Notes under the pieces: generated by a model
The model's database searches: none
The model's input: the letters and a program-made list of their open reading frames with translations, nothing else
What the model was told of the DNA's origin: nothing
Program-made: the position numbers and the translations under genes
Part shown: in pieces, positions 1 through 5,300 of the stretch
How positions within the stretch are numbered: the stretch's first letter is position 1
Layout of the letters: each line of letters starts with the position of its first letter
From: Sulfurovum sp.
Lineage (GTDB): Bacteria > Campylobacterota > Campylobacteria > Campylobacterales > Sulfurovaceae
Reading direction: 5' to 3'
Assembly (NCBI GenBank): GCA_026984165.1
Contig: JALSSQ010000025.1
Span: 1 to 5,300 of the forward strand
DNA length: 5,300 nucleotides

Positions 1-3000
1 TTAGGTGACATCGAGCTTTTATGTGATCCTGCACCTATCGAGATAGGGAACTATGTGTGGGAAGATACGGACGGAGATGGTATCCAGGATCCGGGAGAGC
101 CCGCGATAGCAAATGTGCCTGTCACACTAACATGTAACGGAACAGCTTATGGAACAGCCACAACAGATGCCAATGGTCACTACTACTTTGGTGGAACTGG
201 CAATGTAGGTTTAACTGGTGGAAATATTTTAACGAAAGGATTAAATTGTATATTAAGTATTGCACAATCGGATGTTGCTAATAGACCTGCAACAACACAA
301 GATGCAAATGGCAATGCGTCAGACACAATAGACAGTGATGCAGTCAATAATGGATCCAACATGGAGATTAGCTTTACAACGGCAGCTGGCAATAATCATG
401 ATTTGGATTTTGGTATTTCTTCTGTAGTAGGTTGTGTTACAGGTACATTATTTCAAGATAACAATGGGGATACTGTGCTAGATGGAGGAGACACTGTAGC
501 CCCTGCTGGCATAACTGTCAAAGCCACAAGCAGTACAGGAAGCGTACTAACAGCAACAACAGATAGTTCAGGGGTATATATGTTTGCTTCTTTACCTGTT
601 GGTAACTACACAATTAGTGTCGATCTTTCTGATACAGATATTCCTCAAGGTGCAGTTTGGACTAGCAGTACATCTACGGTAGCGGTAGTGCAAGGCACAC
701 CACCAACTTGTAGTCTTGCACCTTTTCCATATATTTTGCCTGCACCAATTGATCAAGACCCTAAAGATGTAGCTACTTGTGCAAATCCTACTTCTCTCAC
801 ATGGGATGGAGCAACTGTAGGTTCACAAACTGTATGGCAAAACTTATTGACTGCACCATTAAGTACAACAACAGTAGGTGGTGTTACAGTGGGTGTTAAC
901 ATGAGTATTAACAATCCAGATAACAAATTCTATGATACTGATTTGGTGAACGCTTCAGGTTCAGGTACATCAGCAGCATTCGGTCAGCCGTATCTTACAC
1001 TTTATTTGGGCGATCAAAATGCACCAGGAGATGGAAATTTCAATAGCCCAGGAAACTGTGCAGCGCACGGATATCAATTGGAAGCAGGTCAAAAAGCAGA
1101 GCTTGTTGTCGAGTTTGCGCAAGAGGTTATTTTGGACAATTGGCGTATCAGAGATGTGGATTCGGGTGATATTCGTGGAGGAACTCCAAACTGGAATTGG
1201 CAAGATGGCATCAAGGTACAAGGATTTGATGCAAACAATAATCCTGTAACAATAGAGCCAAAAATCGGTTCAGCAGGTGCAGGACTTATTAAAGATGCAA
1301 ACGATATTGTGCATACAGATGCGACAACTTACAATGGTGGTGACGTAGCGCATGGTGCAGGTTCTACACCAAATGCAACCAATGGGCATATTGTTTTAAC
1401 CTCTAATTTTGTACCAGTCAAAAAACTTATCATTACCCATTTAGCAGGTCCGGATGTACCATGTCAAACACGTTCAGCACTGGCTATGGCAGGTTTGGCT
1501 GTGTGTGCGCCATTACGCATCAGTGGTACAATTTTTGATGACAAAGATGGTGTAGCGCCATCTGGAACTTGTGGTACAAGCAATAATACTGTTGATGGTG
1601 TAGGTGTAAATAGCATTGATGGTACAGTACTAAATGCTTGTTTGCTTGATACAAGTGGTGTTGTTGTAGATACACAAGCAGTTGATGCAAGTGGAAACTA
1701 TGATTTTGATAGGTATATTCATCCAAACACTAATTATAAAGTATTGTTAACTAAAGAAAATTGTACAATAGGAAGTATTGCTCCATCAGCAGCGTTGCCA
1801 CAAGGTTGGTATAATGAAGGTGAGCAAATTGATCCTGCAAATAATACTGGTCACGATGGTACAGCTGATGGTATGATAGCTGTTGCGGTTACTAATAGTG
1901 ACATTACTAATGTTGATTTTGCTATCAACAAGGTACCAACAGCAACGGGATATACTCGACCTAGTGAAGTGAATCCAAACAACACGACAGCACTTACGTT
2001 TGATTTGAGTGCATCGGCAAGCTCTGTATATACGGCTGACTTTGAAGAGACAACACCTACTCTCTTTAAGATTACTAGTATATTTGGCGGTACGCTTTAT
2101 AATGGTGGCACACAACTTAATGTTGGTGGTACATTTACAGATTTCAGTGCATTGACTATAGACCCAGATAATGGTGATACTACAGCTGTATTTAAATATG
2201 TTGCGGTAGATCAAGCATGTAGGGAATCAAATGAAGCACTTTTTTCTGCACCATTTACAACATTGAATATTTCAGGAAATCTGTTCCTTGACTTAACACG
2301 TGATAATCAAGTAAATGGAACACCTGTACAAAATAGCTGCGATGGTACAACACAACTTTATGCCAACCTTATTGACAGTAGTGGTAATGTGCTAGCTGCA
2401 AATGCACTAGATAGTGCTGGCAGCTTCTTCTTTGCTGCAAGTGATGGTATTAGACCAAATACAGACTATACTGTTGTGCTTTCTCAAGTAGAAGGAACGG
2501 TTGGAAATCCAGCACCTTCATCGGTTTTACCGGCAGGATGTAGTCATCTTGATGGTGAAAATATTGAGTCATTAACCCCTGCTACAACAGATGGTACTCC
2601 AGATGGTATTATTAGTGTTAGCGTGGGAACAAGTGATGTTATAAATATCAATTTTGCTATCACACCATCAGTCAAAATAGGTGATAAAGTATGGATAGAA
2701 GATGACAATGACGGAGATGCAACTACAGGTACAGTTACCCCTGTATCAGGTACAACAGTTACTGCCGTATGTGGTAGTAATACATATACTGCCGTTACAG
2801 ACAGTAATGGTATCTATGGTATAGAAGTTCCTGCAAATAGTGGAACGTGTATGGTGAGTGTACCTACACCTTCTGGCAAAGTAGCAACAGCAGGTTCGAC
2901 AGACAGTGAAATTACAGATACAACATCTGAAAATAACAAATCACATAATCCTGCAGGTACTAAGGTAACTGTAGGTAATGCAGACAATATGACAGTTGAC

Positions 3001-3516
3001 TTTGGATTTACAACATCTCAAACTGCGTCTATTGGTAATCTTTTTTGGGTAGATGATAATGCCAATGGAAAATTTGATAATGGTGAAAAAGGATACAATG
3101 GTGTTGTGGTTACACTTCTTGATGAAAATGGTACAGTGCTTGCTACACAAACAACACGTAATGGACCAGATGGGAAACCAGGTTATTATCTCTTTGATAA
3201 TTTGACACCGGATAAGCCTTATAAAGTGCATTTTGATTATTCCAATGTTGCAGCATTGAAAGATTATGTATTTAGTCCACAAATAGGTGGGGATAATACC
3301 AATAATACAGATGCAAAAGGTTTCACTTTGGCGGTAACACCTCAAGCAGGCGACCAGATATTGACACTGGATGCAGGAGTACATTGTGGTTGTGCTGGTG
3401 GCACAATCAAAGCAAATGGTGGTGATGCACTAGGTGTTGTAAGCATGCTGTTGATGATGCTAATGACACTTTTTACAGCGCTCCTCTTTGTAAAAAAAGA
3501 AGAGCAAAGAGCATAA
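1..3516 (+). CDS. Large modular surface protein with SdrD B-like domains and C-terminal sorting-type signal (5' partial)
   Basis: Likely an exported, multi-domain cell-surface protein; no enzymatic motif was seen. The frame is open from base 1, giving 1171 visible codons, so the start is upstream. The GTG at 55 lies inside a conserved domain motif (IGNYVWEDTDGDG) and is not the start. Domains by visible codon: SdrD B-like module about 13-141; a second about 144-240; an unclassified beta-rich domain about 250-500 with aromatic and Asp-rich stretches (WRIRDVDSGD); two related modules at 507-643 and 757-887, separated by a cadherin- or Ig-like linker domain; then SdrD B-like modules at 891-1005 and 1006-1125. 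Asp/Asn/Gly loops that could bind Ca occur at codons 22-33, 153-164, 901-906 and 1018-1029. The tail has H-C-G-C, Gly-Gly-Asp-Ala-Leu-Gly, a membrane segment about 1144-1164 and the ending KKEEQRA. An adhesin or surface-layer role is inference; the domain type is fairly sure. Confidence 0.85.
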   Translation, partial: LGDIELLCDPAPIEIGNYVWEDTDGDGIQDPGEPAIANVPVTLTCNGTAYGTATTDANGHYYFGGTGNVGLTGGNILTKGLNCILSIAQSDVANRPATTQDANGNASDTIDSDAVNNGSNMEISFTTAAGNNHDLDFGISSVVGCVTGTLFQDNNGDTVLDGGDTVAPAGITVKATSSTGSVLTATTDSSGVYMFASLPVGNYTISVDLSDTDIPQGAVWTSSTSTVAVVQGTPPTCSLAPFPYILPAPIDQDPKDVATCANPTSLTWDGATVGSQTVWQNLLTAPLSTTTVGGVTVGVNMSINNPDNKFYDTDLVNASGSGTSAAFGQPYLTLYLGDQNAPGDGNFNSPGNCAAHGYQLEAGQKAELVVEFAQEVILDNWRIRDVDSGDIRGGTPNWNWQDGIKVQGFDANNNPVTIEPKIGSAGAGLIKDANDIVHTDATTYNGGDVAHGAGSTPNATNGHIVLTSNFVPVKKLIITHLAGPDVPCQTRSALAMAGLAVCAPLRISGTIFDDKDGVAPSGTCGTSNNTVDGVGVNSIDGTVLNACLLDTSGVVVDTQAVDASGNYDFDRYIHPNTNYKVLLTKENCTIGSIAPSAALPQGWYNEGEQIDPANNTGHDGTADGMIAVAVTNSDITNVDFAINKVPTATGYTRPSEVNPNNTTALTFDLSASASSVYTADFEETTPTLFKITSIFGGTLYNGGTQLNVGGTFTDFSALTIDPDNGDTTAVFKYVAVDQACRESNEALFSAPFTTLNISGNLFLDLTRDNQVNGTPVQNSCDGTTQLYANLIDSSGNVLAANALDSAGSFFFAASDGIRPNTDYTVVLSQVEGTVGNPAPSSVLPAGCSHLDGENIESLTPATTDGTPDGIISVSVGTSDVININFAITPSVKIGDKVWIEDDNDGDATTGTVTPVSGTTVTAVCGSNTYTAVTDSNGIYGIEVPANSGTCMVSVPTPSGKVATAGSTDSEITDTTSENNKSHNPAGTKVTVGNADNMTVDFGFTTSQTASIGNLFWVDDNANGKFDNGEKGYNGVVVTLLDENGTVLATQTTRNGPDGKPGYYLFDNLTPDKPYKVHFDYSNVAALKDYVFSPQIGGDNTNNTDAKGFTLAVTPQAGDQILTLDAGVHCGCAGGTIKANGGDALGVVSMLLMMLMTLFTALLFVKKEEQRA
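1519..1929 (+). repeat. Protein-level repeat module, copy A, inside the large surface protein
   Basis: Codons 507-643 form the first copy of a diverged internal duplication. It opens with ISGTIFDD, then carries LLDTSGVVVDTQAVDASGNY, HPNTNYKVLL, IGSIAPSAALPQGW, DGTADGMIAV and ends NVDFAIN. Copy B (2269-2661) has matching blocks in the same order. The resemblance is clear in protein but weak in DNA, so the duplication is old. The fold is probably a variant of the SdrD B / Cna-B beta-sandwich (inference). Confidence 0.7.
2269..2661 (+). repeat. Protein-level repeat module, copy B, inside the large surface protein
   Basis: Codons 757-887 are the second copy of the module at 1519-1929. Matching blocks are ISGNLFLD, LIDSSGNVLAANALDSAGSF, RPNTDYTVVL, VGNPAPSSVLPAGC, DGTPDGIISV and NINFAI. 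The copy is about six residues shorter than copy A. Both copies carry a Cys in the first third (SCDG here, GTCG in copy A), but the Cys after the Pro-rich block in copy B is replaced by Trp in copy A. Confidence 0.7.
3382..3513 (+). other. C-terminal tripartite sorting-type signal of the large surface protein
   Basis: Codons 1128-1171 read H-C-G-C, a short Gly-rich spacer, G-G-D-A-L-G, about 20 hydrophobic residues rich in Met and Leu (about 1144-1164), then KKEEQRA and stop. The order of short motif, single membrane helix and basic cluster at the extreme C-terminus is the architecture of LPXTG and the various CTERM protein-sorting signals. It contains no LPXTG or PEP motif. GG-D resembles GlyGly-CTERM only loosely, so I do not assign it to a named class. 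It could simply be a tail anchor in the inner membrane. Confidence 0.6.
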
Positions 3517-3520
3517 GGAG
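3514..3520 (+). promoter_or_regulatory. Shine-Dalgarno site of the beta-barrel gene, overlapping the upstream stop codon
   Basis: The sequence TAAGGAG includes the stop codon of the large surface protein gene and a strong ribosome-binding core. It abuts the ATG at 3521 with no spacing, but lies six bases before the ATG at 3527, which is therefore the better start. The overlap of stop and ribosome-binding site suggests translational coupling of the two genes. Confidence 0.7.
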
Positions 3521-3526
3521 ATGAAT

Positions 3527-4174
3527 ATGAAAAAATTTATAATCACTACAACAACAGCAATAGCCATGACAGTGAGCAGTTTTGCGGGAGGTAAAGTAGT
3601 TGCACCGGTAGAAGCGGAGGTGACACCTATCCCTCCTGTTATTAGTCCTATTCCTGTTTACATTGGACTTGGGGCTATAGCTGCATTTGCAAACAGAGAT
3701 GGATGCGCATGTAGTAATGGAGCCGATATGAAAGATAGAAGATTTGGTGGTATTATTAGAGCAGGATGGGATTTTAATCAATATCTTGGTCTTGAGGCAA
3801 GAGCTTTAAAAAGTTTTGGAAATGATACTTTTTCTACTACAGAACATTATGGTCTTTATCTTAAACCTCAATACCATTTTATTGATCAGATGAATATTTA
3901 TGGTCTATTGGGATATGGGCATACTTCGGTAGATTATACGAATGGTATTAAAAGTAGTCATAACCCTAAAAATGGTTTTTCTTACGGAATTGGGTTTGAA
4001 TATGATCTAGGTTCTGATAGTTCTCAGGGTAATTATGAGAGAGATTTTGATGGACAAGGTGATCAAGAACATGGATGGGGTATATGGGTAGATGCTCAGC
4101 ATCTACTTAATAATGCAGGCAAGTTCCATACGGATTCTAATGTAGTTACAGCAGGTATTACATACGACTTTTAA
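3527..4174 (+). CDS. Outer-membrane beta-barrel protein (OmpA-like porin-fold family)
   Basis: A 215-residue predicted outer-membrane protein. The start at 3527 gives a classic signal peptide: MKK, a hydrophobic Ile/Thr/Ala core, and a likely cleavage after SFA at residue 20. The ATG six bases earlier adds only Met-Asn and has no ribosome-site spacing. After cleavage comes a Pro-rich linker (about 26-43), then a Cys-rich spot (C60-A-C62), then alternating polar/aromatic beta-strands from about 73 on, such as GGIIRAGWDFNQYLGLEAR, HYGLYLKPQYHF and NIYGLLGYGHTSVDY. An acidic Gly/Gln-rich loop spans about 161-183. The protein ends in ITYDF, a terminal Phe as in the BAM beta-signal. Strand content suits an eight-stranded barrel (inference). 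It follows the large surface protein by ten bases and precedes a terminator, so it is the last gene of that operon. Its ligand or transport role is unknown. Confidence 0.85.
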   Translation: MKKFIITTTTAIAMTVSSFAGGKVVAPVEAEVTPIPPVISPIPVYIGLGAIAAFANRDGCACSNGADMKDRRFGGIIRAGWDFNQYLGLEARALKSFGNDTFSTTEHYGLYLKPQYHFIDQMNIYGLLGYGHTSVDYTNGIKSSHNPKNGFSYGIGFEYDLGSDSSQGNYERDFDGQGDQEHGWGIWVDAQHLLNNAGKFHTDSNVVTAGITYDF

Positions 4175-4184
4175 TTTATATAAA

Positions 4185-4220
4185 ATATGACTTCCTTGTG
4201 AAGTCATATCTTCTTTTTCT
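4185..4220 (+). terminator. Rho-independent terminator after the surface protein/barrel operon
   Basis: A perfect 10-bp stem, ATATGACTTC (4185-4194) with GAAGTCATAT (4200-4209), closes a 5-base loop and is followed by a T-rich tract (TTCTTTTTCT). It begins ten bases after the stop codon of the barrel gene. It separates that operon from the mutase gene, which has its own promoter box downstream. Confidence 0.85.
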
Positions 4221-4241
4221 CTTAGTTAATCACAATTAAGT

Positions 4242-4270
4242 TATAATCATTATATCAAACTTTCAAGGAT
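4242..4270 (+). promoter_or_regulatory. Promoter -10 box and ribosome-binding site of the chorismate mutase family gene
   Basis: A consensus TATAAT lies at 4242-4247, in A/T-rich sequence and without a convincing -35 box. This is usual for the main sigma factor promoters of Campylobacterota. Transcription would begin near 4254, leaving a leader of about 22 bases. AAGGAT at 4265-4270 is the ribosome-binding site, five bases before the ATG at 4276. Confidence 0.6.
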
Positions 4271-4275
4271 AAAGT

Positions 4276-4575
4276 ATGCAGATAAAACAATGTAATACAT
4301 TGGATGAAGCTAGAGTAGAGATAGATAAAGTAGATGAAGAGATAGTTAAACTCATTGCTACACGTAATCACTACATTAAACAAATAGCCCATTTTAAAAC
4401 AAGTATAGATGAAGTAAAAGCAGAAGATAGAATATTTGATGTCATCTCCAAAGTAAGAGAGCAAGCCATTTTATTAGACCTCTCTCCAAATCTTATAAAC
4501 GACCTGTATGTGCGCATGATCGATGGCATGGTAGAAAGTGAAATAGCAGAATTTAGAAACGCCAAAGGACTTTAA
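4276..4575 (+). CDS. Chorismate mutase family protein, AroQ fold, PchB-like
   Basis: A 99-residue all-helical protein of the type II (AroQ) chorismate mutase superfamily. Members convert chorismate to prephenate for Phe/Tyr synthesis, or, as in PchB, split isochorismate to salicylate and pyruvate. By eye it aligns without gaps to the first helix of E. coli mutase: R13 matches Arg11, R30 matches Arg28 and K41 matches Lys39. R52 matches Arg51 after a one-residue gap. Length and the blocks ARVEIDKVDEEIVKL, HFKTS and EIAEFRNAKG resemble Pseudomonas PchB more than the mutase domain of P-protein. E89 stands where E. coli mutase and PchB have Gln. No prephenate dehydratase or DAHP synthase domain is attached and no siderophore gene is visible, so the reaction cannot be decided here. 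The gene appears to be monocistronic, with its own -10 box and AAGGAT site. Confidence 0.85.
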   Translation: MQIKQCNTLDEARVEIDKVDEEIVKLIATRNHYIKQIAHFKTSIDEVKAEDRIFDVISKVREQAILLDLSPNLINDLYVRMIDGMVESEIAEFRNAKGL

Positions 4576-4594
4576 AAAACTTTATTACCTTAAG

Positions 4595-4759
4595 TTATTC
4601 ATCGTTACTTCCACCTGTTACTGCACCTACTGCAGAACCTGCAACATCAATAGTAGTACTTACAGCAGCGCCAGCTATTTTAATTGGGGCTGTTACAATT
4701 TGTGTACATCCCGACATAGAAACCAAAGTGATGATTGTATATAGTGTTAATTTTTTCAT
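4595..4759 (-). CDS. Tiny predicted lipoprotein (54 residues)
   Basis: On the minus strand, an ATG at 4759 opens a 54-residue frame ending in TAA at 4595-4597. It begins MKKLTLYTIITLVSMSGC: basic start, hydrophobic core and a lipobox (MSG then C18), so processing by signal peptidase II at Cys18 is expected. Thr follows the Cys rather than Asp, which favours outer-membrane sorting by the E. coli rule. The mature part is only about 37 residues, Ala/Val/Thr-rich (VTAPIKIAGAAVSTTIDVAG), and ends GGSNDE. It recalls small lipoproteins with a V-T-A-P-x-K-x-x-G pattern found in many proteobacteria, which have no known function. The gene converges on the mutase gene with 19 bases between stops and diverges from the response regulator. 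No Shine-Dalgarno site is visible. Confidence 0.75.
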   Translation of the reverse strand: MKKLTLYTIITLVSMSGCTQIVTAPIKIAGAAVSTTIDVAGSAVGAVTGGSNDE

Positions 4760-4765
4760 AATGAG

Positions 4766-4771
4766 ATTATA
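4766..4771 (-). promoter_or_regulatory. Predicted -10 box of the small lipoprotein gene
   Basis: On the minus strand a consensus TATAAT occupies 4771 down to 4766, six bases before the ATG at 4759. Standard spacing puts the transcription start at or next to the A of the start codon, implying a leaderless or nearly leaderless mRNA. No clear -35 box is present. Confidence 0.5.
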
Positions 4772-4779
4772 TCAAAATT

Positions 4780-4803
4780 TTTGTGTGTACTACTTTACAC
4801 AAA
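4780..4803. promoter_or_regulatory. Inverted repeat, possible operator between divergent genes
   Basis: TTTGTGT (4780-4786) and ACACAAA (4797-4803) are perfect reverse complements, seven bases each, separated by ten bases. A second register, TGTGTA (4784-4789) with TACACA (4796-4801), also fits. The repeat sits just upstream of the lipoprotein -10 box and upstream of the response regulator gene, a plausible place for a dimeric regulator to bind. It lacks a T-tract and is not next to a stop codon, so it is not a terminator. Function is inference. Confidence 0.4.
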
Positions 4804-4811
4804 GAGTATGT

Positions 4812-4836
4812 TAAAATATGCCAAAGTTTTTAAAGG
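4812..4836 (+). promoter_or_regulatory. Weak -10-like box and ribosome-binding site of the response regulator gene
   Basis: TAAAAT at 4812-4817 is a possible -10 box, with start expected near 4824. AAAGG at 4832-4836 is the ribosome-binding site, six bases before the ATG at 4843. An ATG at 4838 is followed by one sense codon and then TGA, so it cannot be the start. The -10 call is weak; the ribosome site is good. Confidence 0.4.
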
Positions 4837-4842
4837 TATGCT

Positions 4843-5300
4843 ATGAAAATATTATTGCTTGAAGATGATGTGATTTTACAAGAGATTATAGAAGAATTTC
4901 TTGTAGAACAAGGTTACAATGTTGAGAGCTATTTTGATGGTGAAAAAGCTTTAGATGCCATAGGTGCAGGCTCATATGATATATTGATTTTAGATGTGAA
5001 TGTGCCAAACATAGATGGCTTTGAAATACTCGCATATCTGCGTGAAATAGGCAACACAACACCTGCTATATATATCACCTCACTCTCTGCTATAGACGAT
5101 TTGAAAAAAGGATTTGATCTTGGTGCCGATGATTACTTACGTAAGCCCTTTGAACTTGAAGAACTCAATACCCGTATAGAGCATATCATGAAACTTTATA
5201 AATTACAAGAAGAGATAGAGTTTGATGGGATGAAGTTTGTTCCTAAAGCACATCAGGTTTTTATAGATGATAAAATCATAGAAATGCGTCAAAAAGAAGC
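4843..5300 (+). CDS. OmpR-family two-component response regulator (3' partial)
   Basis: A phosphorylation-controlled DNA-binding regulator; 152 complete codons are visible and the gene runs off the window. The receiver domain spans about 1-118 and is complete. It has the acidic pocket E7-D8-D9, phospho-acceptor D51 (ILILDVNVP), the switch Thr T79 (YITSLSA), and K101 in LRKPFE, with GADDYL before it. From about 126 (IEFDGMKFVPKAHQVFIDDK) the sequence matches the small beta-sheet that opens an OmpR/PhoB winged-helix domain. MRQKEA at the edge fits the L-x-x-K-E position before the first helix. The recognition helix is not visible. No sensor kinase is visible; it may follow downstream. The gene diverges from the small lipoprotein gene across 83 bases that contain an inverted repeat. 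Target genes and signal are unknown. Confidence 0.93.
   Translation, partial: MKILLLEDDVILQEIIEEFLVEQGYNVESYFDGEKALDAIGAGSYDILILDVNVPNIDGFEILAYLREIGNTTPAIYITSLSAIDDLKKGFDLGADDYLRKPFELEELNTRIEHIMKLYKLQEEIEFDGMKFVPKAHQVFIDDKIIEMRQKE

Noticed and set aside
55..57. GTG as start codon of the large surface protein
   Set aside because: It falls in the middle of a conserved IGNYVW domain motif, has no ribosome site, and the frame is open to base 1. The gene starts upstream of the window.
1786..2214. Minus-strand open frames inside the surface protein gene (also at 183-392, 970-1221, 1520-1726 and 2941-3384)
   Set aside because: They are antisense shadows: odd Cys/His/Ile-rich compositions, no ribosome sites, and no recognisable domains, opposite a well-supported coding frame.
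1..3516. Gram-positive origin suggested by SdrD B-like domains
   Set aside because: There is no LPXTG motif, and the next gene encodes an outer-membrane barrel with a terminal Phe, which indicates a Gram-negative host.
3521..3523. ATG at 3521 as the start of the barrel gene
   Set aside because: It directly abuts the GGAG core with no spacing. The ATG at 3527 has a six-base spacing and gives the usual Met-Lys-Lys signal peptide start.
3473..3781. Minus-strand frame across the operon junction
   Set aside because: It is antisense to two clear genes and the ribosome site between them, with Cys/Ser/Arg-rich low-complexity sequence.
4255..4464. Minus-strand frames opposite the mutase gene (also 4371-4565)
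   Set aside because: The plus-strand frame has a full set of mutase active-site residues, a -10 box and a ribosome site; the reverse frames have none.
4573..4597. Terminator between the convergent mutase and lipoprotein genes
   Set aside because: On the minus strand only a five-base stem (AACTT/AAGTT) with a nine-base loop precedes a short T run, which is too weak to call. No better hairpin was seen on the plus strand.

Overview
The window looks like part of a low-GC Gram-negative chromosome, most probably from a Campylobacterota (epsilonproteobacterial) lineage such as Sulfurovum or Sulfurimonas. This placement is inferred from the A/T-rich codon use, a clean TATAAT box without an obvious -35 box, the style of the OmpR-type regulator, and an outer-membrane protein ending in Phe. 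It has not been confirmed by any search.

Layout. (1) Positions 1-3516 (+) hold the 3' part of a very large secreted or surface protein. It is built from SdrD B-like / Cna-B-like beta-sandwich modules with Ca-binding-type Asp/Asn/Gly loops, and ends in a tripartite C-terminal sorting-type signal (Gly-Gly-Asp motif, one membrane segment, charged tail). The reading frame is open to the window edge, so the true start lies upstream. (2) Ten bases further on, positions 3527-4174 (+) encode a 215-residue outer-membrane beta-barrel protein with a signal peptide and a Pro-rich linker. A strong hairpin terminator at 4185-4220 closes this two-gene unit. (3) Positions 4276-4575 (+) encode a 99-residue AroQ-fold chorismate mutase family protein, closest by eye to PchB, with its own promoter box. 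(4) Positions 4595-4759 (-) encode a tiny 54-residue lipoprotein, convergent with the mutase gene. (5) Positions 4843-5300 (+) hold the 5' part of an OmpR-family response regulator, divergent from the lipoprotein gene. An inverted repeat lies between them.

How they fit together. The large modular protein and the barrel are probably co-transcribed and translationally close, so a cell-surface partnership (display, anchoring or secretion) is a reasonable guess. Both carry a Cys-X-Cys pair. The mutase, lipoprotein and regulator look like separate transcription units. The shared 83-base divergent region makes regulation of the lipoprotein by the neighbouring response regulator possible. No RNA genes, CRISPR arrays, insertion sequences or attachment sites were seen.
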